A DNA stretch of 64,000 bases from Methanococcoides sp052057775 (GCF_052057775.1 NZ_CP195121.1:310001-374000), one strand, 5' to 3'; counted from the stretch's first letter, positions 35,905 through 44,980 are shown. Notes: generated by a model from the letters alone, not told the origin. A program made the numbers and translations.

Positions 35905-36948
35905 TCAATTCTTCGAATAGTTTTCCACGAATTCCACCATGAACTTCGTAACATCGATCTTATCAGCTAACAGAATATCCCTCTTGGCCCTTCCCTTTTC
36001 TCTCAGACCCGGATCCTGCAGCAATTCCAGCGCCTTTTTTAAAGAGTCTTTACCCATCGTATTTTCATCATAGAAGTTGTAGACCAGATCGTACAGTTTC
36101 TCCTCTTCATCCGTATACCCCCTTCCCGCATAGTCACAGAAAATAGAATGGGTACCCAGAACCGCACACTCTGAGGCCATGGTAGAACTGTCCCCATAGA
36201 GCAGGGTCGCATAATACAACAAATGATGGATCTTTTCCGGGGAAACAGTGATCCTGTACTCTTCAAGTTCATGAGGCAATTTGTTCTCAGAAGTTATCAG
36301 TACACGGCCGTATTCTTTTAACCGGTCAACAGCATTCAATTTGTCTTCCAGTGTCAATGTCCTGTGACCTTTGTCATGGCTTGCCTCCCAGGAAACGAAT
36401 CTCATTATTATGAATGGATCCTCCTCCGTAAGCCCGAGCTCACTGAGAATCTCCGGGTCCGGAGTAAAGTAATCCGGATGCAGGTAGGCCAGTTCATGAT
36501 AGCCATTATATCGAACCTGTTTTTCCCCAAGATCAAGCCTGTAGCAGGACGGCGTGCATATAACGGATGCAAACGGATCGGTTATTGTGTGCTCGATCTT
36601 TGCATGTTCGGTATCATCAAAAACGATGGAAGGTTTCCTGATAATCTTACCCACATGAGCAACATAGGCATTACCCACACCGCCTATCAGAATATCAGGT
36701 TTAAAGGACCTTGAGATCCTGTAAAGGTTATATTCGATCTTCAGCAGCTCTGTGGCTTTTGATAAAAGGGATGGCTTTGCACTCCCTACAACATCATATT
36801 CAAATCCATATGCTTTAAGCAAATGTAAGGAAACATCCTTGTCAACGGTGGTTATTTTACAGGCATGTCCCCTCCCTTCCAGTGTTCTGATAGCATTTTT
36901 GAACAGATGCACCTGTCCCGGGTGGGCCATATTGAATAAGATCCTCAT
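35905..36948 (-). CDS. DUF354 family protein (GT-B fold, predicted glycosyltransferase)
   Basis: A 347-residue protein with the DUF354 signature: MRILFNMAHPGQVHLFKNAI at the start, then LIGGVGNAYVAHVGKIIRKPSIVFDDTEHA. It resembles UDP-GlcNAc epimerase and MurG folds but lacks biochemical proof; such genes recur in archaeal and bacterial surface-polysaccharide clusters. ATG 36948 overlaps the TGA of the deacetylase (ATGA). The frame is open upstream to 37005, inside the deacetylase, and is ignored. Confidence 0.75.
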   Translation of the reverse strand: MRILFNMAHPGQVHLFKNAIRTLEGRGHACKITTVDKDVSLHLLKAYGFEYDVVGSAKPSLLSKATELLKIEYNLYRISRSFKPDILIGGVGNAYVAHVGKIIRKPSIVFDDTEHAKIEHTITDPFASVICTPSCYRLDLGEKQVRYNGYHELAYLHPDYFTPDPEILSELGLTEEDPFIIMRFVSWEASHDKGHRTLTLEDKLNAVDRLKEYGRVLITSENKLPHELEEYRITVSPEKIHHLLYYATLLYGDSSTMASECAVLGTHSIFCDYAGRGYTDEEEKLYDLVYNFYDENTMGKDSLKKALELLQDPGLREKGRAKRDILLADKIDVTKFMVEFVENYSKN

Positions 36949-37718
36949 TTTCTCACCGCAACTAAAACTTTCTTCACCAGATTGACCGCCATATCCATAC
37001 TGCAATATAATCCCCAGTCGACCATATTCAATGACCAGCGTTCCGGATGCGCAAGAATATAGAGGTTCTCCAGTTCACCACTCCCGATCAGGTCAATAAG
37101 CTCATCTGTCGTATCGACAGTGAGATCTTCTTTCTTGCCGGGGATAAAGTCCCTCAGACTGTTCTTAGTGCCCCAGCTTCTCCCGGTATCTGAAAAATAA
37201 TTCAGTTCAGGCCCCACGGAGAGATAGGCCTCACCAATAATCCCATGATCTTTAAAATCATAGTACTTCCACAGGTCCCTGTTGTCGTACTTTGACAGCG
37301 GTCTCCCATGCATGCATATTGTTTTCACCTTACAGATGTCCTCGAAATCCTTAAGATGGGACCTGAACAATTCGATCCCCTTTTCAGGGTCACCATTTGC
37401 CTCGCTCAATGTCTCGTAATGATAACCGATCTCATGACCCATATCCCTGATCTGCTTCATGATCTCCGGTTTGAAGACACTTTTGATCGATCTGAAATAG
37501 TATGTCGCCCTGATGCCCAGATCATGTTCAATCCGTGCGGTTTCCAGTGCATGCCCGGGCATCCGGTCAACGTCGTGACGCATCAGAACGAACCTGCCAT
37601 GGTGGTCCCCCTCAATATATTCAGCCATTGTAACGGTGGGATACGCTGTAGCTATTGCATCACAAAGGCGTTGAAACTTACTGATAGTGAAATCATGCCC
37701 TTCAATGCTCAGCATCAT
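36945..37718 (-). CDS. Polysaccharide deacetylase-like protein
   Basis: A 257-residue NodB-fold protein, the third in the window. LMRHDVDRMPGHALETARIEHDLGIRATYYF near residue 45 contains the HDVD metal motif, and EIGYHYETLSEANG near 96 the following conserved strand. CMHGRPLSKYD is a later family segment. It lacks a secretion signal. It is the second gene of the cluster, 36 bp after the GT2 fusion and coupled to DUF354. Unlike the other two it has no GNAT neighbour. Confidence 0.75.
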   Translation of the reverse strand: MMLSIEGHDFTISKFQRLCDAIATAYPTVTMAEYIEGDHHGRFVLMRHDVDRMPGHALETARIEHDLGIRATYYFRSIKSVFKPEIMKQIRDMGHEIGYHYETLSEANGDPEKGIELFRSHLKDFEDICKVKTICMHGRPLSKYDNRDLWKYYDFKDHGIIGEAYLSVGPELNYFSDTGRSWGTKNSLRDFIPGKKEDLTVDTTDELIDLIGSGELENLYILAHPERWSLNMVDWGLYCSMDMAVNLVKKVLVAVRK

Positions 37719-37754
37719 GGATCACCACACAGGCAAGTCTCAGACAAAAAGCGC

Positions 37755-39293
37755 TCATTCGATCTCACCACCCATGAAGCGTAGCCCTGAGCCCCTCATG
37801 TCCTTATCAGACTCCTGCATATCGAAAAGCATTGCGAACAGCAGGAACTGTATGCCTGACACAAGCATCAAAGCATCCAGTACCGGAAGGTTCACAGGCA
37901 TCTGCCACTGCATCAGCCAGGCTATGACCATAAACATGCCCAAAAGGATCCCCACAGGAAGAAGGATCATGGCGAGGATGTAGAACAGGACAAGCGGATG
38001 GAAGTTGAGTATCATGTACTTCATCTTCAGCCTCCACAGGAATTTCTTGAAAAGCATGATCGATACCTTCCCGATGTATGGACCATACTTGATCGTTGAC
38101 CTTTCCGACCCGTATCTGGCAGGCATGACCACATCAAGGGTCCTGAAACCAAAGGCGTTCAGCCTCACAAGAATATGGTTGCAGTAACCGTAATAGGTGT
38201 AGATCTCATCAAGACCGATCTCCGCCAGTGCTTCTTTTGATATGGCGGTATAGCCGTTCTGCGGGTCCATGATGTTCCAGTAACCGCTTCCTATCTTGGT
38301 GATGAACGTCAGCATCGAGTTCCCGAACAGGCGCAATCCGCTCATACCTCCGCGATACTCCTCACTGAAAAGGCGGTTCCCTTTGGTATAATCCGCTCGT
38401 CCTTCGATTATGGGCATCATCAGCTTTGGCAACTGGGCAGGGTTCATCTGGTTGTCCCCCGCCATGACCGCAACGACATCCATCTCTTCTTTCAATGCCT
38501 GTTTGTAGCCATTGACTATTGCGGCACCAACGCCTTTATTGGTCTCGTGCGTTATCAGGAATACCCTTGGATCGGTCAGGGTCTCGATAACCTTTGCAGT
38601 ATTATCGGTACTCGCATCATTTATCACATAGATCCTGTCGACGTACTGTGGAATGCCATCAATGGTAGCTTTTATCAGCTTCTCTTCATTATACGCGGGA
38701 ACGACAACACCTATCCGTTTGGTCGCCAGCAGCTCCCTCTTTACAGGATCGATTATCTTGATAGGCACCTCACGCACCTTGAAGCCTGAATTGATAGCAT
38801 CATCTATCAGCTCCACCTCAATAAGGTCATCACCCTTTGTGAACTTGAAAACACCCAGCGTCTTTGAGGAATACGCACGGAAACCACTGGCCATGAAGAA
38901 CCTGGTATTGTTCGGATTGGCCATTCCCTCTGATCCAATTCCGGATGAAGTGACATAAGCACCGTTCACAACATCGGCATCCCCTGAAAGTACAGGGTCC
39001 AGAATTGCAGGGATGTCGTCGGGATTGTGAAAACCATTTGCGTAGAGGGTCACAAGTACAGAAGGATTTAGTTTCCGGGCTTCATCAAAAGCGGTTTCCA
39101 GGGCAGCGGCCTTTCCAAGATTGTCGCCGTGCCTGATCACCTTTGCACCCATATTCTTAGCGATGGTGGCTGTCGCATCAGTGCTCCCGTCATCAACAAG
39201 GATCACATGGTCCACATAAAGCTTCGTTCTTTTAATGATGTGCTTGATATTGACCTCTTCGTTATATGCAGGAATGACTGCAACAACGTTCAT
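37755..39293 (-). CDS. Tandem-domain GT2 glycosyltransferase; first domain lacks DXD
   Basis: A 512-residue membrane protein with two GT2 domains. Domain 1 (1-180) has VIPAYNEE and VDDGSTD, but where DADG is expected it reads YANG (residues 84-87), so both acidic metal ligands are lost. Domain 2 (193-400) has VVPAYNEE, NDASTDN and MAGDNQMNP, an intact variant. Two transmembrane helices (about 425-450 and 460-485) follow. Domain 2 probably transfers a sugar to a lipid or glycan; domain 1 may be regulatory. ATG 39293 has GAGGTG at good spacing; GTG 39299 is an alternative. First gene of the cluster. Confidence 0.82.
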   Translation of the reverse strand: MNVVAVIPAYNEEVNIKHIIKRTKLYVDHVILVDDGSTDATATIAKNMGAKVIRHGDNLGKAAALETAFDEARKLNPSVLVTLYANGFHNPDDIPAILDPVLSGDADVVNGAYVTSSGIGSEGMANPNNTRFFMASGFRAYSSKTLGVFKFTKGDDLIEVELIDDAINSGFKVREVPIKIIDPVKRELLATKRIGVVVPAYNEEKLIKATIDGIPQYVDRIYVINDASTDNTAKVIETLTDPRVFLITHETNKGVGAAIVNGYKQALKEEMDVVAVMAGDNQMNPAQLPKLMMPIIEGRADYTKGNRLFSEEYRGGMSGLRLFGNSMLTFITKIGSGYWNIMDPQNGYTAISKEALAEIGLDEIYTYYGYCNHILVRLNAFGFRTLDVVMPARYGSERSTIKYGPYIGKVSIMLFKKFLWRLKMKYMILNFHPLVLFYILAMILLPVGILLGMFMVIAWLMQWQMPVNLPVLDALMLVSGIQFLLFAMLFDMQESDKDMRGSGLRFMGGEIE

Positions 39294-39378
39294 TGCCACA
39301 CCTCACAAAAGATACTAATAGAAATTATGCTGTTGCACATCACCCACAACCTCCCAAGTGCATATTTCTAAATTATGT

Positions 39379-39386
39379 TATATAAA
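39379..39386 (-). promoter_or_regulatory. TATA box of the surface-polysaccharide operon
   Basis: TTTATATA on the minus strand, about 90 bp upstream of the first gene's start. It is the only good box in the 245-bp gap and would give a leader of roughly 60 nt. Confidence 0.4.
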
Positions 39387-39507
39387 TGCGTGCGTTAACA
39401 AGATCAGCCCATCAGCATGATCACAAAAGAAGAGTAGGCCCCCGGATACCCATTATAAGGGACATGCCCTGATCAGGAGCATACAGGGTGATCCCAAAAA
39501 GACATGA

Positions 39508-39516
39508 TTTTATACC
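39508..39516 (+). promoter_or_regulatory. TATA box of the small acidic protein gene (leaderless)
   Basis: TTTTATACC lies about 27 bp before ATG 39539, which argues for that codon rather than GTG 39488 as the start. Confidence 0.4.
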
Positions 39517-39538
39517 ACTCCCCACATACACAGATCGC

Positions 39539-39871
39539 ATGGGACGAGAATTTTCAGAAATGGACAAGAAGATCTTCAACAAGCTTGCACCTGAGAACGG
39601 CGGGACGCATATATCCGAGATGGGACATCCTTATCCGTTCATACTCAGACCTATATCCCACAAGATCGCAGAGGATGCGGATGATTTCAGGGAGAGGCTG
39701 GAGAGGCTTGACAGTGAGGAAATGGAATACCTTGCAGGACTTGCAATGGAGGGAAAAGAGGATATAAGGTCCCTTGAGGACGAAGATATTGATTCTTTCT
39801 TCGATATGGTGAGCGAGAAGGTATCCGAAGAGCGTGCAAAGGAACTCAGGGTCCACCTGGAGATATTATGA
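39539..39871 (+). CDS. Small acidic protein of unknown function
   Basis: A 110-residue protein, strongly acidic toward the C terminus (EEMEYLAGLAMEGKEDIRSLEDEDIDSFFDMV) and helical in pattern. I do not recognise a family. The start is set at ATG 39539 because a TATA box lies at leaderless distance; the frame extends to GTG 39488. Its stop overlaps ATG 39868 of the TIM-barrel protein (ATGA), so the two are made together and may interact. Confidence 0.6.
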   Translation: MGREFSEMDKKIFNKLAPENGGTHISEMGHPYPFILRPISHKIAEDADDFRERLERLDSEEMEYLAGLAMEGKEDIRSLEDEDIDSFFDMVSEKVSEERAKELRVHLEIL

Positions 39872-40704
39872 AAGAACTGCTCTTCGGAACAGCAGGAACC
39901 CCCATCAGTGCAAAGAAGAGGGGCAGCGTAGAAGGAATTCAGCGCATCCGGGAGCTTGGCCTGGGATGCATGGAGCTGGAATTCGTGCGCGGGGTGCGTA
40001 TGAAGGAGGAAATGGCGGGGAAGGTCAGGGAAGCGGCCGAAGAAGAGGGAGTAGCACTCAGCGTGCACGCACCTTACTATATAAATCTCAACTCAGCCGA
40101 GGATGAGAAGATCGATGCCAGTATCGAGCGGATCTACCAGTCGGCCCGCATCGGTGCACTCTGCGGTGCATCATCCATTGTGTTCCATCCTGCCTACTAC
40201 CATAATCAGGATAGTGAAGCGGTCTTCGAAAGGGTCAGGGGGCTGCTTGAAGGGCTTGCATCAAGACTTGAGGATGAGGGCATCGATGCTGTGCTTCGGC
40301 CGGAGACCACCGGCAAACCGACGCAGTTCGGCAGCCTGGAGGAGACACTGAGGATGGCATCAGCGATCGATGGGGTCATGCCCTGTATCGACTTCTCACA
40401 TCTGCACGCACGAAGCAGCGGTAAGTTCAACACACCGGAGGAGTTCCGGGATGTGCTGGGGAAAGTAGAGGAATTCCTGGGAAGGGAAGGGCTTGAGAAC
40501 ATGCACTGTCACATATCCGGCATAGAGTACGGGGAGAAGGGAGAGAAGAACCATCTGGTGCTCAGGGAATCGGATCTCAGGTATGCTGACCTGATGGCAG
40601 CGTTCAGGGAATTCGGCGTGAAAGGACTTGTGATATGTGAGAGTCCGAACCTGGAAGTGGATGCTCTGCTGCTGCAGGGAACGTTCAATAATACTGATCT
40701 TTAA
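39868..40704 (+). CDS. Endonuclease IV/xylose isomerase-like TIM-barrel protein
   Basis: A 278-residue protein of the AP endonuclease 2 superfamily. The pattern LFGTAGTPISAKKRGSVEGI, LSVHAPYYINLNS (His near residue 66) and IVFHPAYY (near 112), PCIDFSHLHAR and MHCHISGIEYG matches the metal-binding His/Asp/Glu arrangement of endonuclease IV. It probably cuts DNA at abasic sites, though sugar isomerase-type functions share the fold. Coupled to the acidic protein upstream. A hairpin plus T-run follows. Confidence 0.75.
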   Translation: MKELLFGTAGTPISAKKRGSVEGIQRIRELGLGCMELEFVRGVRMKEEMAGKVREAAEEEGVALSVHAPYYINLNSAEDEKIDASIERIYQSARIGALCGASSIVFHPAYYHNQDSEAVFERVRGLLEGLASRLEDEGIDAVLRPETTGKPTQFGSLEETLRMASAIDGVMPCIDFSHLHARSSGKFNTPEEFRDVLGKVEEFLGREGLENMHCHISGIEYGEKGEKNHLVLRESDLRYADLMAAFREFGVKGLVICESPNLEVDALLLQGTFNNTDL

Positions 40705-40721
40705 AAAAGAATAGAAAATAG

Positions 40722-40736
40722 GGAGCTTTTTGCTCC
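40722..40736. terminator. Hairpin between convergent genes
   Basis: GGAGC (40722-40726) and GCTCC (40732-40736) with a T-rich loop, downstream of the TIM-barrel gene and 30 bp from the guaAA stop on the other strand. Likely a shared terminator. Confidence 0.45.
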
Positions 40737-40765
40737 TGATCTATATTATAAGAAGCGTAAAGGCT

Positions 40766-41335
40766 TCAGTAATTCTCACAAACTTCGAAGAAGTTCATGA
40801 AAAGCTCCTCGCCCTGAACGGTATGTGCAACCTCAGGATGCCACTGTACACCGTAGATAGGCCTGTCAGGATGGCGCATTGCCTCGATCTCACAGACATC
40901 AGAACGTGCAAGGTGCAGGAACCCTTCCGGAAGCACTGTGACCTCATCGGCATGGGAAGCCCACACGGATGTCCTTGGGCCAAGACCTTTGAGGATGTCG
41001 TCCTCATCCAGGATCTCCACATCTATCTCCGCATAACCGCCGAACTCACCTGATCCGGTCTGGCCGCCGAAAGCCCTCGCGATGAGCTGGTGACCAAGAC
41101 AGATACCCAGGATCGGCCTGTCGATGCTCTCAAGATACTCCTGGCAGAGACCTATGCGGTCCATTGAAGGGCCGCCGCTTAAGATGATGCCGTCCGGCTC
41201 CTCATCGAGGATATCCTCAACAGGGGTGGTGTTCGCTACGATCTTCGTGTCCATGTCGAGATCGCGTACGGTTCTGTGAATAAGGTGACAGAACTGGCCA
41301 TAATTATTGATAACAAGGATCTTTAACTCTCTCAT
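40766..41335 (-). CDS. guaAA: GMP synthase glutamine amidotransferase subunit
   Basis: Releases ammonia from glutamine for conversion of XMP to GMP; in archaea this is a separate subunit from the ATP pyrophosphatase. The 189-residue class I amidotransferase has the nucleophile in LGICLGHQL (Cys79) and the catalytic His in GVQWHPEVAHT. ATG 41335 matches the usual N terminus MRELKILVINNYGQ; a GTG four codons earlier is open but not needed. The partner subunit is not in the window. Confidence 0.93.
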   Translation of the reverse strand: MRELKILVINNYGQFCHLIHRTVRDLDMDTKIVANTTPVEDILDEEPDGIILSGGPSMDRIGLCQEYLESIDRPILGICLGHQLIARAFGGQTGSGEFGGYAEIDVEILDEDDILKGLGPRTSVWASHADEVTVLPEGFLHLARSDVCEIEAMRHPDRPIYGVQWHPEVAHTVQGEELFMNFFEVCENY

Positions 41336-41430
41336 GATGGAATTCACACCGGGTTGAGTCGATATTGCCAGTTAATGATGCATCTATATATAAGGCTATT
41401 CCAGACATAGGTAAGAACAAAATAACAAGA

Positions 41431-41438
41431 TTTAAATA
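41431..41438 (+). promoter_or_regulatory. TATA box of the aromatic amino-acid operon
   Basis: TTTAAATA is about 70 bp upstream of ATG 41504, after an A-rich BRE-like stretch, giving a leader near 45 nt. It is the only good candidate upstream of the five-gene operon. Confidence 0.5.
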
Positions 41439-41503
41439 GTTGATTGTGCTACTATGTCACACACTAACACGGTTTGACTGATATCAATTACAAGAGTGAT
41501 AAT

Positions 41504-42301
41504 ATGGCTGAAATAGGTAAAAGGATTCGAATTGAAAGGATTATGCACAGGGAAAGCAGGAACATGGTCATCATCCCCATGGACCACGGTATGTCAGACG
41601 GCCCCATCAGGGGAGTCATCAACATTGCAGACTCCATCAACAAGGTGGCAGAAGGAGGTGCTGATGCAGTCCTTATGCAGAAAGGCATGGTATACCACGG
41701 CCACCGCGGATACGGCCATGACGTCGGACTCATCGTCCATATGAGCGCATCCACATCCCTTGGCCCTGACCCCAATGACAAGGTCCTTGTATGTAAGGTC
41801 GAGGAAGCCATGAAAATGGGAGCAGATGCAGTATCCATTCATGTCAACATTGGTTCCGATACCGAAGCCGACCAGCTCAAGAAGCTCGGATACGTCGCAG
41901 AACAGTGCGACGAGTGGGGGATCCCGCTCCTTTCCATGATGTACCCAAGAGGTAAGAAGATCACAGACCCTCATGATCCTGAAATGGTCGCACACGCTGC
42001 CAGGGTTGGGGCCGAACTCGGAGCAGACGTCATCAAAACAGTTTACACCGGCGATCCGGACAGTTTCAGGGATGTTGTTGAAGGCTGCCCGGTACCTGTG
42101 GTCATAGCAGGCGGACCAAAGACCGAGACCGATGAGCAGTTCCTGGAAATGATAAGCGGCGCCATGGAATCCGGCGCAAGGGGAGTCGCCATAGGCAGGA
42201 ACGTGTTCCAGCACCCGGACCCAACAAAGATCACACAGGCCATCACTCAGATAGTCCACAAGGGCCTTTCCGTCGAGGACGCACTACAAACACTTAAATG
42301 A
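41504..42301 (+). CDS. aroA': 2-amino-3,7-dideoxy-D-threo-hept-6-ulosonate synthase
   Basis: First enzyme of the archaeal route to dehydroquinate, condensing a 6-deoxy-5-ketofructose phosphate with aspartate semialdehyde. The 265-residue class I aldolase-like protein has VIIPMDHGMSDGP near residue 24, VSIHVNIGS near 107, VIKTVYTGD (Schiff-base Lys) near 180 and VIAGGPKTETDE near 203. ATG 41504 has GAGTGAT just upstream. It heads the operon aroA'-aroB'-aroD-aroE-tyrA, so aromatic amino acids are made without erythrose 4-phosphate. Confidence 0.93.
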   Translation: MAEIGKRIRIERIMHRESRNMVIIPMDHGMSDGPIRGVINIADSINKVAEGGADAVLMQKGMVYHGHRGYGHDVGLIVHMSASTSLGPDPNDKVLVCKVEEAMKMGADAVSIHVNIGSDTEADQLKKLGYVAEQCDEWGIPLLSMMYPRGKKITDPHDPEMVAHAARVGAELGADVIKTVYTGDPDSFRDVVEGCPVPVVIAGGPKTETDEQFLEMISGAMESGARGVAIGRNVFQHPDPTKITQAITQIVHKGLSVEDALQTLK

Positions 42302-42323
42302 TGAAGGCAAATGGCGTATACAT

Positions 42324-43466
42324 ATGAAGGAAAAAACTGTTTGGATCAAGGCCGACAAAGGCAGCTGGGAAGATCATAAAGAAAGGATAACCACCGGATT
42401 GGAATCCGGTGCCAACTATGTTCTTGTGAACGCCGACGAAGTGGAAAAAGTGAGGGAACTTGGCGACATTAAGGTCGCAGCCTTCGCACATGACGATAAG
42501 TCCGGCGCTGACGTTGTAGTCGTCGGAAAAGGCGGTGAAGGTGACGGTACAAAGCCGCTCTCCCCTGACCCCGTAGGGTCCCTTGACATGAGCACAGCCA
42601 TCCGTCTGAAGGAAAAAGGCCTCACCGTAGGCGCATATGTGGTCATTCAGAACAAGGCCTACGAGGAATTCGCAGCACAGATCGGAAAGGAATGTGACTT
42701 CCTGATAATAGTCGGTACCGACTGGAAGGTCATCCCCCTTGAGAACCTCATAGCAGGCCTCCAGGACAGCAGTGTGCAGATAATCGCCGGCGTCCGTGAT
42801 GCCGACGAGGCAAAACTTGCCCTCGAGACCATGGAACACGGCTCTGAAGGCGTCCTTCTTGACAGTGATGAGCCCAACGCCATCAAGGCAACCGTTGCAG
42901 TGGCTGAGAGCTCAGGCATTGAAGCACTGGAGCTTGTACCTGCAAAGGTCACAAAGGTCGAACCGGTGGGAATGGGAGACCGCGTCTGTGTGGACACCTG
43001 CAACATGATGACACGTGGCGAGGGAATGCTCGTCGGTTCACAGGCAAGCGGAATGTTCCTTGTACACTCAGAATCCGAGGAAAGCCCGTACGTGGCCTCC
43101 AGACCGTTCAGGGTCAATGCAGGAGCGGTACATGCCTACGTGAAGGTCGGCGACAGGACCAAGTACCTGTCCGAACTCAAATCCGGTGACGCTGTCACCA
43201 TCGTTGATGCACAGGGCAATCAGCGTGCAGGCATCGTCGGCAGGGTAAAGATCGAAAGGCGCCCCCTCATGCTTGTCGAAGCAGAGGTAGAGGGCAACAT
43301 CATCAAGAACATCCTCCAGAATGCCGAGACCATCAAGCTCGTGGACGCAAAAGGAGAGCCTATTTCAATTGCTGACCTTAAACCCGGAGACGAGGTAATG
43401 GTCCACTACGAAGGAGGCGCACGCCACTTCGGCATGAAGGTGGAAGAAACCATCATCGAGAAATGA
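42324..43466 (+). CDS. aroB': 3-dehydroquinate synthase II
   Basis: Oxidative deamination and cyclisation of the ADTH product to dehydroquinate, NAD-dependent. The 380-residue protein belongs to the archaeal DHQS II family, unrelated to bacterial AroB; KTVWIKADKGSWEDHKE at the start and the GMGDRVCVDTCNMMTRGEGMLVGSQ segment near residue 214 are its hallmarks. It follows aroA' after 22 bp and precedes aroD by 3 bp, in the expected pathway order. Confidence 0.94.
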   Translation: MKEKTVWIKADKGSWEDHKERITTGLESGANYVLVNADEVEKVRELGDIKVAAFAHDDKSGADVVVVGKGGEGDGTKPLSPDPVGSLDMSTAIRLKEKGLTVGAYVVIQNKAYEEFAAQIGKECDFLIIVGTDWKVIPLENLIAGLQDSSVQIIAGVRDADEAKLALETMEHGSEGVLLDSDEPNAIKATVAVAESSGIEALELVPAKVTKVEPVGMGDRVCVDTCNMMTRGEGMLVGSQASGMFLVHSESEESPYVASRPFRVNAGAVHAYVKVGDRTKYLSELKSGDAVTIVDAQGNQRAGIVGRVKIERRPLMLVEAEVEGNIIKNILQNAETIKLVDAKGEPISIADLKPGDEVMVHYEGGARHFGMKVEETIIEK

Positions 43467-43469
43467 GAT

Positions 43470-44171
43470 ATGGTCCGCATAGGTAATTTCGACCTGGATG
43501 AGAGAGCAGCCATTGTTGCAGCCATCGACAAGGACCCTCTTATACAGTCAAAGGCCGCTGCATCCACAGGAGCGGACATCCTTGAGATCAGGCTTGATCT
43601 GCTGGGTATAGTCACTCCTGAAGATGCAGCCGATCTGCTCAAAAAGCTTCGTTCCCACATAGGACTCCCGTGTATTGCAACCAATCGGTTACAAAGCGAG
43701 GGAGGAAAATGGGAAGGTTCGGAAGAGGACAGGATCGGTCTGCTAGAGGAGATCCTACCCTTCACAGACGCAATAGATGTGGAGCTTAGTGCTGACCCGA
43801 AGCTTCGTGACAGGCTTGTGAAAAAGGCAGGGTCCGAAGGGACAACTGTCATTGTTTCATCCCACGATTTTGAGAGGACACCTGACAAGGATACGATCAG
43901 GGACATCCTTGAGCGTTCCAGGCAGGCAGGAGCTGATATCGCAAAACTTGCGGTCATGCCCAACAGCATGCAGGACGTCCTTGACCTGCTCGAGGTCACA
44001 TTAAGTGAGGATAACGTCTGTACCATCGCAATGGGACAGCTCGGCAAACACACCCGGATCGTTGGGCCATGCTACGGCTCAAAACTTACCTATGCAAGTG
44101 TCTCGAATGCGGTTGCACCGGGACAACTGAAAGTACACGAACTGAAAAAGGCACTGGAGATGCTTCAATGA
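43470..44171 (+). CDS. aroD: 3-dehydroquinate dehydratase, type I
   Basis: Converts dehydroquinate to dehydroshikimate by a Schiff-base mechanism. The 233-residue TIM barrel has DILEIRLDLLG near residue 32, VIVSSHDFERTPD near 129 (catalytic His) and DIAKLAVMPNS near 153 (Schiff-base Lys). It lies 3 bp after aroB' and its TGA overlaps the aroE start. Soluble enzyme, shikimate pathway. Confidence 0.95.
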   Translation: MVRIGNFDLDERAAIVAAIDKDPLIQSKAAASTGADILEIRLDLLGIVTPEDAADLLKKLRSHIGLPCIATNRLQSEGGKWEGSEEDRIGLLEEILPFTDAIDVELSADPKLRDRLVKKAGSEGTTVIVSSHDFERTPDKDTIRDILERSRQAGADIAKLAVMPNSMQDVLDLLEVTLSEDNVCTIAMGQLGKHTRIVGPCYGSKLTYASVSNAVAPGQLKVHELKKALEMLQ

Positions 44172-44980
44172 AACAGGTGTTCGGAGTACTCGGGAACCCC
44201 ATCGCACACTCGCTCTCGCCCGTCATGCACAATGCAGCCTTCGAAGCACTTGGAATGGACTGCACATACCATGCTTTCAGGGTGGAGAAACAGAACCTTG
44301 GCGATGCGATAAAAGGTGCAAAGGCAATGGGATTCGGAGGACTGAACCTCACGGTCCCATTAAAAGAAGCTGCCACCCGCCTTATTGAGACCGACCCGCT
44401 GGCTGCAAGGATCGGGGCCGTCAATACCATAGACTTCAGGGACGGGATCAGAGGATACAACACCGACGGCATCGGTGCCCGGAAGACGCTGGAAGGCGCC
44501 GGGGTCGATATAAAGGACAAGAACGTCCTGATACTTGGTGCCGGAGGCGCTGCCAGGGCCATTGCATTCACTTTCGCCGAAGCCGGTGCAAAGGTCAACA
44601 TTGCCAACAGGAGCCCTGAGAGGGCCATGCACCTCGCAGCAGAGGTAGGAAATGTCAATGGCTTCGGTCTGGACATACTGGACAGGTGCCTTGAGGACAC
44701 TGACATACTCATCAATACAACCACCGTGGGAATGGACCCTAATATAGGCGATACCATTGTCACCGCAGACCGGATGCACTCCGGACTCACTGTTTTTGAT
44801 ATAGTTTACAATCCGCTCAGGACACGATTGCTCCTGGAGGCCGAAGCTGCCGGTGCAAGACCGGTCACAGGCATCATGATGCTGGTCTACCAGGGTGCGG
44901 AAGCGTTCCGCATCTGGACAGGCGTGGAACCTCCTGTTGATGTGATGAAAAAGGCTGTAATGGAGGCCCTTAAATTATGA
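44168..44980 (+). CDS. aroE: Shikimate dehydrogenase
   Basis: NADP-dependent reduction of dehydroshikimate. The 270-residue protein shows GNPIAHSLSPVMHNAAF at the N terminus (substrate serines), LTVPLKEAA with the catalytic Lys near 65, and the Rossmann motif LGAGGAARAIAF near 124. ATG 44168 overlaps the aroD stop (ATGA); the frame is open upstream but lies inside aroD. Its stop overlaps tyrA in the same way, showing tight coupling. Confidence 0.95.
   Translation: MKQVFGVLGNPIAHSLSPVMHNAAFEALGMDCTYHAFRVEKQNLGDAIKGAKAMGFGGLNLTVPLKEAATRLIETDPLAARIGAVNTIDFRDGIRGYNTDGIGARKTLEGAGVDIKDKNVLILGAGGAARAIAFTFAEAGAKVNIANRSPERAMHLAAEVGNVNGFGLDILDRCLEDTDILINTTTVGMDPNIGDTIVTADRMHSGLTVFDIVYNPLRTRLLLEAEAAGARPVTGIMMLVYQGAEAFRIWTGVEPPVDVMKKAVMEALKL

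Noticed and set aside
16007..39299. Genomic island brought in by a mobile element
   Set aside because: No integrase, transposase, tRNA border or flanking direct repeats; the region is accessory in content but transfer cannot be shown from this sequence.
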